Both the position numbers and the translations under genes were made by a program. A stretch of 64,000 nt of DNA from positions 1-64,000 of the forward strand of contig JADJRV010000024.1 in the NCBI GenBank assembly GCA_016712045.1. The letters run 5' to 3'. Under the pieces are notes generated by a model. It was not told where the DNA came from. It did not search any database and saw only the letters and a list, made by a program, of their open reading frames with translations. Shown piece after piece: positions 54,830 to 63,333 of this stretch (position 1 is its first letter; each line of letters begins with the position of its first letter). This DNA comes from Chloracidobacterium sp. Lineage in GTDB: Bacteria > Acidobacteriota > Blastocatellia > Pyrinomonadales > Pyrinomonadaceae.

Positions 54830-56985
54830 ATAAATTTGTATATTTCACCATTTCTTCAGTACTGTTTTTGTTCGTTTCTGCCACGTTCGCCGCCGAGCCG
54901 TCCATCTGGTCGGTCAATTCGCGTGCCGACGTGCTCAAGGGCGATGCCCGAGGCGTGTCGATCGACGCCGACGGAACCATCAGCCTCGCACCGAAGTTGA
55001 CCGAGGTCTTTAAGACCGGCCAGTCGTACGTCTGGGCGAGCGTGTCGGATGCGGCCGGAAATGTTTTCCTCGGCACCGGTGGTGAAGGCAAGGTATTTAA
55101 GGTCACCGCGAACGGTACGGGTTCGATGCTTGCCGATCTCAACGAGCTGAATGTTTCGGCTCTCGCGATCGGCAGAGCCGGCGAACTTTACGCCGGAACA
55201 TCGCCCGACGGCAAGGTCTATCGCATTGACGCAAGCGGCAAAGCCGACGTTTATTTCGACCCGAAAGAAAAATACATCTGGTCGCTCGTCGTACTTGCGG
55301 ATGGCAGTCTCGCGGTCGGCACCGGCGACGGCGGCAAGATCTACAAAGTAAAAGCGGCAAATGCCACGCCCGAAGCTTCTCTGCTCTTTGACACCAGCGA
55401 ATCACACATTATCTCGCTCGCCGCAGACAAGCAGGGAAATCTCTACGCCGGAACAGACGGAAACGGCATCGTGATGAAATTTGGACCGGACGGCAAGCCT
55501 TTTGGTTTACTCGATTCTTCGCTGCGTGAGATACACGAACTTGCGATCGGGCCTGACGGTTCAGTCTATGCACTCGCACTCGCGGAGTCGGTATCGGCTC
55601 CAAGACCCGCTGACGCCGCCGCCGCTCCGGCCGCTACCGAAAGCAAAACAGTCTCCGTCGAAAAGCCAAATGCAACGACACCAGAAGCACCAGCCAAAAG
55701 CCGCTACGACCTAAAAGAAGCAAAATCCGCCGTTTATCGCATTTTGCCCGACGGAGCGACCGATATTATCTGGGCTTCCGGGACAGTCGTTGGATTTTCG
55801 ATTTATGCTCATCAGACGGGCAACGGCGTGCTTATCGGAACTTCGGATAAGGGGCGTATCTACAACGTGACCAACGAAGGGCGCGAAACGCTAGCTCTGC
55901 AGACCGACGCCAGCCAGATCTCGACGATACATTCATCCGGCAGCGGACTCATCGCGACTTCGAGCAATCAGGGTTCGCTCTTTCGTTTCGGGCCTGAGAC
56001 GGTTGCTGAGGGAAGTTATGACTCAGCGATCCTGGACGCAAAAGGAAGTGCGACTTGGGGACGCGTTTGGTGGCGTTCGAGTGGGAGCGTGACGATTCAG
56101 ACACGCACTGGCAACACCGAAAAAGCTGACGAAACGTGGAGCGGCTGGAGCATCGCCGCGACCGACCCAAAGGGAGCACAGATCGCGAGCCCAAAGGCAA
56201 AATATCTGCAATGGCGTGCTGTGCTGAAAGCGTCGGGTGCGACGCTGAGCGAGGTCAATGTCGCATTTGTCGCCCGCAATATCGCACCTGAGGTGCTGTC
56301 GATCAGCGTCTTACCGACCAACGTCGGCCTCGCGGCAAATCCGCCGATGCAGATCGACCCTAACATTGAACTTACCGGACTCGATCCGGCGGCGTTTGGG
56401 ATCCCCGTAGTTGCCGTGCCGCCACGCCGAGTCTATCAACGAGGTGCGACCGCTCTGCAATGGACGGCGGAGGACCGCAACGGCGATAAAGTCGTCTATG
56501 ACGTCTATTACAAAGAGGTCGGCGATGCAGCGTATAAGCTACTGCGGGGCGATCTGACTGATAATTTCATCTCGATCGACGGCCAATCGTTGGCGGATGG
56601 GCGTTATATTTTCAAGATCGTCGCTCGCGATACGCCGTCAAATCCGATTACAACAGCTCTGTCAGGTGAACGTGCGACCGAACCGATCGACATCGACAAC
56701 ACCGCACCGGCCGTCACACCTTTTGGCACCGCTCAGATTACGGGTGACAAAGCTCGGGTGACGTTCGACGCGACGGATGCTGCAAGCTATCTGACCCGCG
56801 CTGAATACAGCGTCAATGGCAGCGAATGGAAACCGGTCTATTCAGATGACGGTATCTCGGACGGGCCGCGTGAGCGTTACACGATCGAGATCGCCGTGCC
56901 GACAGCCGGCGAATACGCCGTGACGATACGTGTCTATGATGTGAACGGGAATTCCGGCAACGCCCGCGTGGTAATTAGGAAATAG
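54826..56985 (+). CDS. Secreted beta-propeller protein with C-terminal immunoglobulin/Fn3-like region
   Basis: A 719-residue exported protein with signal peptide (MNKFVYFTISSVLFLFVSATFA). The first 400 residues consist of repeats such as DAAGNVFLGTGGEGKVFKV, AGELYAGTSPDGKVYRI, DGSLAVGTGDGGKIYKV and QGNLYAGTDGNGIVMKF, an NHL/SMP-30-like propeller. An Ala/Pro/Lys linker and jelly-roll-like part (WSGWSIAATDPKGAQIASPKAKYLQWRA) follow. Fn3/Ig-like modules (ATALQWTAEDRNGDKVVYDVYYKE, and the end AGEYAVTIRVYDVNGNSG) complete it. No catalytic motif seen. The start overlaps the damaged end of ndh. Confidence 0.75.
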   Translation: MNKFVYFTISSVLFLFVSATFAAEPSIWSVNSRADVLKGDARGVSIDADGTISLAPKLTEVFKTGQSYVWASVSDAAGNVFLGTGGEGKVFKVTANGTGSMLADLNELNVSALAIGRAGELYAGTSPDGKVYRIDASGKADVYFDPKEKYIWSLVVLADGSLAVGTGDGGKIYKVKAANATPEASLLFDTSESHIISLAADKQGNLYAGTDGNGIVMKFGPDGKPFGLLDSSLREIHELAIGPDGSVYALALAESVSAPRPADAAAAPAATESKTVSVEKPNATTPEAPAKSRYDLKEAKSAVYRILPDGATDIIWASGTVVGFSIYAHQTGNGVLIGTSDKGRIYNVTNEGRETLALQTDASQISTIHSSGSGLIATSSNQGSLFRFGPETVAEGSYDSAILDAKGSATWGRVWWRSSGSVTIQTRTGNTEKADETWSGWSIAATDPKGAQIASPKAKYLQWRAVLKASGATLSEVNVAFVARNIAPEVLSISVLPTNVGLAANPPMQIDPNIELTGLDPAAFGIPVVAVPPRRVYQRGATALQWTAEDRNGDKVVYDVYYKEVGDAAYKLLRGDLTDNFISIDGQSLADGRYIFKIVARDTPSNPITTALSGERATEPIDIDNTAPAVTPFGTAQITGDKARVTFDATDAASYLTRAEYSVNGSEWKPVYSDDGISDGPRERYTIEIAVPTAGEYAVTIRVYDVNGNSGNARVVIRK

Positions 56986-56995
56986 TGGATCAACA

Positions 56996-57076
56996 GCCGA
57001 TGACGCGGATGAAGCAGATAAAGATAATCTGGTCCTACCTTTTTCATATCCGCCTTATCCGCGTCCATCTGCGGTT
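56996..57076. repeat. Palindromic nonamer array (GCGGATGAA type)
   Basis: Nine 9-base units span 81 bases, such as GCGGATGAA and GCAGATAAA, mirrored as CCGCCTTAT and CCGCGTCCA. The arms match imperfectly. It lies between the propeller gene stop and the SDR gene. Confidence 0.8.
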
Positions 57077-57085
57077 AATATATTT

Positions 57086-57123
57086 TTGGTCCACCTTGGT
57101 CCACCTGGTCCGGACCGGACCAG
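57086..57123. repeat. Short GGTCC palindrome block
   Basis: Two TTGGTCCACC decamers are followed by the palindrome TGGTCCGGACCGGACCA. It ends 12 bases before the SDR start codon and directly abuts the nonamer array at 56996. Confidence 0.65.
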
Positions 57124-57135
57124 AAAAATGAGAAT

Positions 57136-57969
57136 ATGTTGGATAACAAAAGTGTAGCGGTTATTACTGGAGCGGCGTCGGGTATTGGGCGGGCTTTGGC
57201 GGTTCGGCTTGCGGCGGAAAAGATCGCGGGAATAGCGATCACAGATGTCAATGAGCAGGGGCTTGCCGAGACTACTGCAATGGTTGAGGCGACCGGCGTT
57301 CCTGTCTCAACACACTTCACGGACGTATCCGATCTGAAACAAGTCCAACAACTTGCCGATGATGTAGTCACCCGTCACGGCCGCGTTACACATCTCATTA
57401 ACAACGCCGGAGTCGGCGTGATGGGCACATTTGAGCAGCTTTCGATCGAGGATCTCGAGTGTCTGATGGGCATCAACTACTGGGGCGTGATCTATGGCTG
57501 TAAAGTATTTTCACCGATCCTCAAACAGCAAGAGTCTGCACATATCCTAAATGTTTCGAGCGTCTTTGGGCTGATCGCACCTGAGGAACAGACGGCATAT
57601 TGTTCGTCAAAATTTGCCGTTCGTGGATTCACCGAGAGCCTGCGGCACGAGATGGCGGGGACGAACGTTACAGTTCAGTGCATTCACCCCGGCGGCATCA
57701 AAACCAACATCGCCCGCAACTCCCGCGTCGGTGCCGAAACGCCCGACGAGTGGAAACAGCAGGGAGCCAAATTCTTTGACAAGGTCGCCAAGACCTCGCC
57801 CGAAACCGCCGCCGACGTGATCGTAAAAGGTATAAAAGACAAAAATCCCCGCATCCTCATCGGCCAGGACGCATTTCTTATCAGTATGTTTTCGAGATTG
57901 TTCCCGCGTCGATATCTAAGCGTGATCGAACGCCTCGCCGGCCACAAGATGAGCCTGAGAAAGAAATAA
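57136..57969 (+). CDS. Short-chain dehydrogenase/reductase
   Basis: A 277-residue NAD(P)-dependent oxidoreductase of the classical SDR family. The cofactor motif is TGAASGIGRALAV, with NNAGVGVMG. The catalytic triad is in NVSSVFGL (Ser) and YCSSKFAV (Tyr-x-x-x-Lys), followed by IHPGGIKTNI. Residue Asp in ITDVNE suggests NAD preference. The C-terminal extension ends RRYLSVIERLAGHKM. Substrate unknown. It converges with the zinc-ribbon gene, two bases apart. Confidence 0.9.
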   Translation: MLDNKSVAVITGAASGIGRALAVRLAAEKIAGIAITDVNEQGLAETTAMVEATGVPVSTHFTDVSDLKQVQQLADDVVTRHGRVTHLINNAGVGVMGTFEQLSIEDLECLMGINYWGVIYGCKVFSPILKQQESAHILNVSSVFGLIAPEEQTAYCSSKFAVRGFTESLRHEMAGTNVTVQCIHPGGIKTNIARNSRVGAETPDEWKQQGAKFFDKVAKTSPETAADVIVKGIKDKNPRILIGQDAFLISMFSRLFPRRYLSVIERLAGHKMSLRKK

Positions 57970-57971
57970 CC

Positions 57972-58499
57972 TTACTTTTTCGGCAAAGTCATCGTCTTTC
58001 CCTCAGAGTCCATTTCGAGGTGACGAGTCGTGCCGTCGGTGACGCTCGGCGGGACGAGGTCGCCTGTCTTGTAACGGCTCTCCGGTGCTACCCATTCGGT
58101 TTGAGCAGCCGGCAGAGAAGTGTTTTGCCCGCCAGAAACTTGTGGTGTTTCGGCCCCGGGATTATAGACGGTTCCGCCCCTTTCAACGCGGCGTATCTGT
58201 AGATACTGGGCGATACCTGCACCTAGGCTGGTAAAAGCTGGGATCAACATCCAAAACCACCATCCACGTCCGATAGAGAACGACAGAGCGATCGACACTG
58301 CCAAAAAAGCAACGCCCGTAAAGATCTTGGTCATCGCGCTTTCGTAGCTGATCGGTTTGCCTTTGTGGTTGACCAAACGCTGCGGAGCGGACGGAGCAGG
58401 CGACGACAAGGCCTGTGAGACATTGCCGAGATCGGTACCGCAACTACGGCAGAATTTGCCTGTTTCGGGATTTTGCTGGCCGCATTTTGGACAAAACAT
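57972..58499 (-). CDS. Zinc-ribbon membrane protein
   Basis: A 175-residue protein with an N-terminal zinc ribbon (MFCPKCGQQNPETGKFCRSCG). A disordered Ser/Pro linker and two membrane helices follow (IFTGVAFLAVSIALSFSI, then WWFWMLIPAFTSLGAGIAQYL), and the tail is polar. This layout is common in Acidobacteriota and has no assigned function. The start is eight bases from a heptamer repeat array at 58507. Confidence 0.75.
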   Translation of the reverse strand: MFCPKCGQQNPETGKFCRSCGTDLGNVSQALSSPAPSAPQRLVNHKGKPISYESAMTKIFTGVAFLAVSIALSFSIGRGWWFWMLIPAFTSLGAGIAQYLQIRRVERGGTVYNPGAETPQVSGGQNTSLPAAQTEWVAPESRYKTGDLVPPSVTDGTTRHLEMDSEGKTMTLPKK

Positions 58500-58506
58500 A
58501 ATGTTA

Positions 58507-58583
58507 GTGAACAGTGAGAAGAACTCAAGTTTCTAATTTCTTTATTCTGACTACTGACTACTGACTACAGGCTACTGACTTCT
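58507..58583. repeat. Heptamer array at the rlmB 3' end (eleven units)
   Basis: Eleven 7-base units such as GTGAGAA, AGTTTCT and GACTACT fill 77 bases without register loss. The two halves are loosely complementary (GTGAACA/GTGAGAA against GACTTCT). It contains the rlmB stop codon and ends the protein SVACSQ. Confidence 0.8.
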
Positions 58584-59439
58584 CCCGCTGCCGTTTCGCT
58601 TCAAACAGTATTACGCCGGCGGCGACTGACACGTTCAACGAATCTATTTTTCCATACATCGGTATTTTTACCAACACATCACAGTTTTCCGCGACCAAAC
58701 GGTGCAAACCGCTGCCTTCACCGCCGAGCACCAATGCCGATGGCCGTGTCCAATCCCAGTCGGTGTATGACATCTCCGCATCGGCACTCGTGCCGACGAC
58801 CCAGACATCTTTCTCTTTGAGCTTTTCGATAAAGCGGTTGAGGTTTGGCGTTTTGGTGACGCTGACGTATTCGATCGCACCGGCGGAGGATTTGGCGACC
58901 GTGTCGTTGAGCCCGACGGCACGGCGTTCCGGAATGACAACGCCATCGACACCGGAGCATTCGGCGACACGCAGGATCGCACCCAGATTTCGAGGGTCTT
59001 CGACACCGTCGAGCACCATGAACAGCGGCGTCTCAGACGCGGCTTCGAGCATCGCTTCGGCATCAACATAGTCTGCTGCGGCCGAAAACGCCATCACCCC
59101 CTGATGATTTACGCCCGGTTCGAGATTTTTTTCAAACGTCTCACGTGTCACGCGGCTCCATGCGATCGACCGCGCGCGACAAATATCGATGATCTCAGAC
59201 AGGCGATGCTCTTTTGCTCCGTCCGCGACGATCACTTTATCGACACGCCGATTATCTGCCCGCAAAGCCTCAAGCACCGGCGAGAGGCCGTAGATGAGGG
59301 ATGAGGACGGAGGGCGGAGGGATGAGGGCTTTTGTTCATCCCTTCGAGATGGTCTGCCCCTTCCCTCGTCTCTTGTTCCTCGTCCCTTGTCCCTAAATCC
59401 GTGTCCCTTTCCTTTCATCCCTCTGCCCTCATCCCTCAT
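58558..59439 (-). CDS. rlmB: 23S rRNA (guanosine-2'-O)-methyltransferase, RlmB/TrmH (SPOUT) family
   Basis: A SAM-dependent SPOUT methyltransferase that modifies 23S rRNA. The core begins IYGLSPVLEALRAD, as in RlmB, and carries the three SPOUT motifs: FMVLDGVEDPRNLGAILRVAECSGVDGVVIP, ALVLGGEGSGLHRLVAENCD and KIPMYGKIDSLNVSVAAGVILFE. About 49 residues upstream of the core (MRDEGRGMKGKG...) come from a heptamer repeat array (59293-59439) that abuts the core exactly. The natural start codon is therefore lost in, or replaced by, the array. The stop lies in another array at 58507. Confidence 0.9.
   Translation of the reverse strand: MRDEGRGMKGKGHGFRDKGRGTRDEGRGRPSRRDEQKPSSLRPPSSSLIYGLSPVLEALRADNRRVDKVIVADGAKEHRLSEIIDICRARSIAWSRVTRETFEKNLEPGVNHQGVMAFSAAADYVDAEAMLEAASETPLFMVLDGVEDPRNLGAILRVAECSGVDGVVIPERRAVGLNDTVAKSSAGAIEYVSVTKTPNLNRFIEKLKEKDVWVVGTSADAEMSYTDWDWTRPSALVLGGEGSGLHRLVAENCDVLVKIPMYGKIDSLNVSVAAGVILFEAKRQREKSVACSQ
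59293..59439. repeat. Long palindromic heptamer array (21 units) at the rlmB 5' end
   Basis: Twenty-one consecutive 7-base units, such as GATGAGG and GCGGAGG on the left and CCCTCAT and CCCTTGT on the right, fill 147 bases with no register change. The two ends are reverse complements (GATGAGGGATGAGG). Both rlmB and the zinc-ribbon gene beyond it read into the array. Confidence 0.9.
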
Positions 59440-60440
59440 CTTTCAAAAGTTGCCACTGCAGCCGCGAATATTTTGTAAATTGCAGCACATTGCTGGACGA
59501 TGCGACGCTGCCAAATCCTGCCCGTCCAAACCCGGCCCGTTGTCGGCCTTTAGCATCGCGGCGAGCATCGACCTCCCAAACGTCTGCAACCGTGTGTCGG
59601 ATCGATACATAGTCGGCGATGAGCCGCGCATTCGGAGCATTTTCTTTTAGCAACAACTGCAAGTCGTCGAATATTTTCACTCGCAAGCAATCCCTTGTCT
59701 TCCCCTAGACACGAGAAATCAAACCCTGCAAGGTTTACACGAAACCCTTTTGCGTCGCTCCGACTGTAAATATCGATCACGGCCTCATCGGACGCGGTTT
59801 CAGTCTCGTAGAGCAGTTTCGTCTTGCCGCCACGGCCTTTCTTTTCGAGCAGATCGACCTTACTTTTCGACAGCATACCTGTGACGATCAGTGCCAATTC
59901 ATCTGCCGGTATCGCGGTTACCTCACGCGTATTGAAATCAATAATAGAAATAACTCCATCGTTAATGTCGATGCCGCTCGTCCGCACTGGTAGATCGTCT
60001 GCATTGAGGTTTTCGTCAGTCACCATAGAGCACTCAAAGCCAAGATCACTGAACCGCGATATCAATAAGTCAGCTTCTGCAACGCTTTCAATACGAGCAA
60101 CCGGCAAAGGCGTTTTGGCGGTCAAGATCTCTTCGAAAAACGGCGTTTCGATCTGTAACAATGCGGCAGCCTTTTTGACGTCGGCGCCACTATTCGCCGA
60201 ATGCAGGATCACATTAAATCCCTTTTCCCAAGCTTCGAGCTTGCGGGAGATCGGGCTAATGCCATCAGCATATTCCGCTTTAACCGCCAGCCCACCGCCG
60301 CAGTACATACATTTCAAACGGTTCGGCGGATTTTTGCGGCTACAAGAATCGCAATCGATCATCTCATCGGCTTTGAAGGCGATATTCTCCGTCTGGATGA
60401 GCGGGTCGAACGCAGGCTGAGTTTCGGGCGTGTCTGCCAT
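59429..60440 (-). CDS. Hypothetical protein with N-terminal zinc ribbon (frameshifted)
   Basis: The ATG at 60438-60440 begins MADTPETQPAFDPLIQTENIAF. A zinc ribbon with two CxxC pairs follows, DCDSCSRKNPPNRLKCMYCGGGL. The rest is mixed alpha/beta without recognised motif (RFSDLGFECSMVTDENL, GVISIIDFNTREVTAIPADEL). A shift near 59690 leads to the final part, NAPNARLIADYVSIRHTVADVWEVD, ending in the heptamer array. An in-frame ATG farther upstream is also possible. Function unknown. Confidence 0.65.
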
Positions 60441-60518
60441 AACAAGTGGGAATTTTAGCATTTTCACCCTGAAATTGCTTGACCGCACCGCCCGCTCAGG
60501 GCAAACTGGAAAGGCATA

Positions 60519-60893
60519 ATGAAACTTTTCACCGTCGAAGAGGCAAACGCTTTACTGCCCGAAATAACCCCAAAGCTACAGTCGATACGCAGCTTATATT
60601 CGCATATAAACGAGATGCGTGACGGTGCCCGTGCGGCGGCCGGTGCGTCCGAATTTGGCGGCGGCATGGCTGGCGGGACGGGCTACGTCAACACGCTATA
60701 TAAGGTTGGCAAGCTCACCACAGAGATGAGTGACCTCGGCGTCGAGCTAAAAGATTACACCAGCGGGCTGATCGATTTCCCAAGCATGCGTGGGGGTCGC
60801 GTCGTTTTGCTCTGCTGGATGCTCGGCGAGGGTGATGAGATCGAATGGTGGCACGAAACCGATGGAGGATTTGCCGGACGGCAACCATTGTAG
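60519..60893 (+). CDS. DUF2203 family protein
   Basis: A 124-residue protein starting MKLFTVEEANALLPEITPKLQ, the hallmark start of DUF2203. The C-terminal LKDYTSGLIDFPSMRGGRVVLLCWMLGEGDEIEWWHETDGGFAGRQPL is also typical. No function is established for the family. It is divergent from the zinc-ribbon gene at 59429 and ahead of the RDD gene. Confidence 0.88.
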   Translation: MKLFTVEEANALLPEITPKLQSIRSLYSHINEMRDGARAAAGASEFGGGMAGGTGYVNTLYKVGKLTTEMSDLGVELKDYTSGLIDFPSMRGGRVVLLCWMLGEGDEIEWWHETDGGFAGRQPL

Positions 60894-60986
60894 AGATTTC
60901 CACAGGGCGCTTTATGCATGTGCGCGCCTACTTTCCCGGATAACGATCAAACCACCAAAAACTTTAAAGTTTACTGCGCTTTAGTG

Positions 60987-61016
60987 TTGACTGCTTAAAG
61001 TAAATACTGATATCAT
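60987..61016 (+). promoter_or_regulatory. Likely sigma70-type promoter of the RDD gene
   Basis: TTGACT (60987-60992) and TATCAT (61011-61016) are separated by 18 bases, each one base from consensus. The RDD gene starts 55 bases downstream at 61072. Confidence 0.5.
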
Positions 61017-61071
61017 CGCTTTGCTTTTCAGTAATTGCGCTTAAACTAACTCAGCAACCACACCTACGCCT

Positions 61072-62361
61072 ATGAATTGCCCAGTATGTGATAGGAGTTT
61101 GGCACCAACCTTGTCGATCTGTCCGGCATGCGGTGCCATGATGAATGACAGCGTCCGCGAAGAACTACAGCCTAAGATAACGTCTGGGCCGCTCGCGAGG
61201 CCCTCGGCAACGCCGCAGATGCCTGTGGCAAATCGTCCGGCCCCGCAGCGTCCCCCGATGATAGCTCAGCCGCAGATGCAAAAGCATCAGGAAACCGGCG
61301 GGCTTCATGCATCAAAAACGAGCCCCACGCTGGTCGAATTTCAAAACAAAAATTCATCGCTCCCCGATTGGCGGCTGCAACTGCAAAATGCCGTGCAGCA
61401 GCGAAAGGGCGGACAGTCGGCTGTGGCAACAACCGATGAGCGTTCGTTCCCGACCAATGGCGGTGCGGCTCTCAAAGCTGAGATAGTCCCGCCGGTCGGG
61501 CCTGAGATTACGAGTGGCATTTCCGATCCGCGTGTCGCCAACGCGATAAAGCGTATAGACCAGTCGCGGCAAACATTTCTCGAACCGCAGACAAAAGCCC
61601 CAACCGCAAAGCCCGCGCCGAGCAGAGCGTTCCCGTTTGACGTAGTCCAGTCAAATGGCCGGACATCTGCCGCTCCGGCACTGGCCAGAACGGCTCCGCC
61701 TGTCGTCAAGCCAAAGCTCGTGGTTCCAACTCCGACCGCCGAAAAGCGTGATACCAATAAGCTGCCGCCGCTGCCTCTGCAGCCCGAGCGTATCGAACGC
61801 GTCATCCCAATCCAGGAAACTCCGGTTGCAAAGGTCACCGGTTCCGGTTCGTTGCCGCCCGAATTTGCCGAGATCAAACGCATCCGGATCAAGGCCGAAC
61901 ATAGTGAGGCGATCGATCAGGACAATGTGGATATCTATGACGATGAGATCGAAGATCTGGCGCCGATCTCGATGCGGTTTGGTGCGGGTTTGTTTGACCT
62001 GATCATAGCTGCATTCGCATCGATGCTGATTCTTTCGCCTTTTGCTTTTAGCGGTGCCGAATGGTCGACGCTTTCGGGCGGGCTTGTATTTGTCGCGACG
62101 CTTGCGATTGTTTCATTCCTGTATATGACTGCGTGCGTCGGATTTGTCGGCAAGACTCTGGGAATGCGGCTATTTTCGCTTGAGCTGGTCGATGCCGTCG
62201 AAAACGAATATCCGACGCTGCATCAGGCCGCTATCAACACGTCTGTTTTTCTCATCTTACTGCCGTTTCTCGGTGCTGGTTTTGCGACGACTTTCTTTAA
62301 CGAGGAGAATCGTGCGGTACACGATCTGCTGTCCGGGACGATACTTGTCAGAGAGTTTTAA
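61072..62361 (+). CDS. RDD-family membrane protein with N-terminal zinc ribbon
   Basis: A 429-residue protein. It begins with a zinc ribbon (MNCPVCDRSLAPTLSICPACGAMM). A long Pro/Ala/Gln-rich disordered linker follows to about residue 290. The RDD domain (ISMRFGAGLFDLIIAAFASMLIL) then has its usual two or three membrane helices (FVATLAIVSFLYMTACVGFVGKTLGMRLFSLELV, NTSVFLILLPFLGAGFATTFF), ending NRAVHDLLSGTILVREF. RDD proteins are thought to be membrane transport or stress-related, but their biochemistry is poorly known. A perfect terminator follows. Confidence 0.87.
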   Translation: MNCPVCDRSLAPTLSICPACGAMMNDSVREELQPKITSGPLARPSATPQMPVANRPAPQRPPMIAQPQMQKHQETGGLHASKTSPTLVEFQNKNSSLPDWRLQLQNAVQQRKGGQSAVATTDERSFPTNGGAALKAEIVPPVGPEITSGISDPRVANAIKRIDQSRQTFLEPQTKAPTAKPAPSRAFPFDVVQSNGRTSAAPALARTAPPVVKPKLVVPTPTAEKRDTNKLPPLPLQPERIERVIPIQETPVAKVTGSGSLPPEFAEIKRIRIKAEHSEAIDQDNVDIYDDEIEDLAPISMRFGAGLFDLIIAAFASMLILSPFAFSGAEWSTLSGGLVFVATLAIVSFLYMTACVGFVGKTLGMRLFSLELVDAVENEYPTLHQAAINTSVFLILLPFLGAGFATTFFNEENRAVHDLLSGTILVREF

Positions 62362-62387
62362 CCTGAATTTCAACGGTAAACATTAAG

Positions 62388-62420
62388 GCCCAAAGTGTTC
62401 GATACTTTGGGCTTTCTTTT
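62388..62420 (+). terminator. Rho-independent terminator of the RDD gene
   Basis: A perfect 9-bp stem (GCCCAAAGT with ACTTTGGGC) around a 7-base loop is followed by TTTCTTTT. Confidence 0.9.
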
Positions 62421-62442
62421 CTATAAACTAAACTCTACGTCT

Positions 62443-63330
62443 ATGAACGGCGAAACGCCCCAAACCACTAAGGAAGAAAAATTCCAACAGCTCGCCGCCG
62501 TTGTCCGCCGCAAGGCTCTGGCTGAGATCAAAAAGCATCAAAAACTGATCGCAAACTTTAACGCTGATCTACAAAAGCACGGTGACCCGGAGCGTTGGAA
62601 ACGCTATGGCGATCTGCTGCTCGCAAACGCCCACAACGCTGAGCGAAGCGGTGATGTGATCAAGGTGACCGACTATTTTGACGACGCGACGCCAGTGATC
62701 GAGATCATTGCCGAGCGAAACCGTTCGATCAGTGAGGTCGCGGAGGACTATTTTCGTCGTTACGTTAAAGCCCGAAACGGCCTCAGCGTAATCAATGATC
62801 GGATGGCCGCCGCGAAGACAAAACTCGTAAGCCTGACCGAAAAACTCGGCTACATTGATGCAGCTATCGCAGAGGGAAATGAGGACTATCTCGCTTCACA
62901 CGTCGCGCCGCCACGAAAACCGATCGCGGTTACGCGTAAGAAAAAGCAAAATATTGAGTTCAAAGGAGCCCGCCGGTTTATTTCAACCGATGGTTTTGAG
63001 ATCTTGGTCGGAAAAAAGGCGGTTGACAACGATCACCTGACTTTTCGTGTTGCCCGTTCGCTCGATACGTGGCTGCATGCAGCGGATTACCCCGGTTCAC
63101 ACGTTGTCATCCGCAACGCGGGACGAAAAATTATCCCGAACCGCACGCTGACCGAGGCCGCACAGCTCGCCGCTTTTTACAGCGACGCTCGCGGACAGAC
63201 CAAAGCCGCCGTCAATTACACGCTAAAGAAATTTGTAAATAAGCCAAAGCGTTCCGCTCCGGGTTTGGTGAGCCTTGCCAGCCACAAGACGATCCTTGTC
63301 GAACCTCAGGTGCCCGTCGAGAGTGTCTAG
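62443..63330 (+). CDS. NFACT-R domain protein (RqcH/FbpA C-terminal half only)
   Basis: A 295-residue protein. Residues about 1-150 are a charged helical coiled coil (AEIKKHQKLIANFNADLQKHGDPERWKRYGDLLLAN, like the middle of RqcH). The NFACT-R domain follows (FISTDGFEILVGKKAVDNDHLTFRVARSLDTWLHAADYPGSHVVIR). RqcH tags stalled ribosome nascent chains with alanine, but it also needs an N-terminal NFACT-N domain, which is missing here. The ATG at 62443 is chosen because earlier codons lie inside the terminator. Role may differ from RqcH. It converges with the TlpA gene. Confidence 0.84.
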   Translation: MNGETPQTTKEEKFQQLAAVVRRKALAEIKKHQKLIANFNADLQKHGDPERWKRYGDLLLANAHNAERSGDVIKVTDYFDDATPVIEIIAERNRSISEVAEDYFRRYVKARNGLSVINDRMAAAKTKLVSLTEKLGYIDAAIAEGNEDYLASHVAPPRKPIAVTRKKKQNIEFKGARRFISTDGFEILVGKKAVDNDHLTFRVARSLDTWLHAADYPGSHVVIRNAGRKIIPNRTLTEAAQLAAFYSDARGQTKAAVNYTLKKFVNKPKRSAPGLVSLASHKTILVEPQVPVESV

Positions 63331-63333
63331 CCG

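Noticed and set aside
59293..59439. CRISPR array
   Set aside because: Units are 7 bases, degenerate and without spacers; no cas genes nearby. The same applies to the other repeat arrays.
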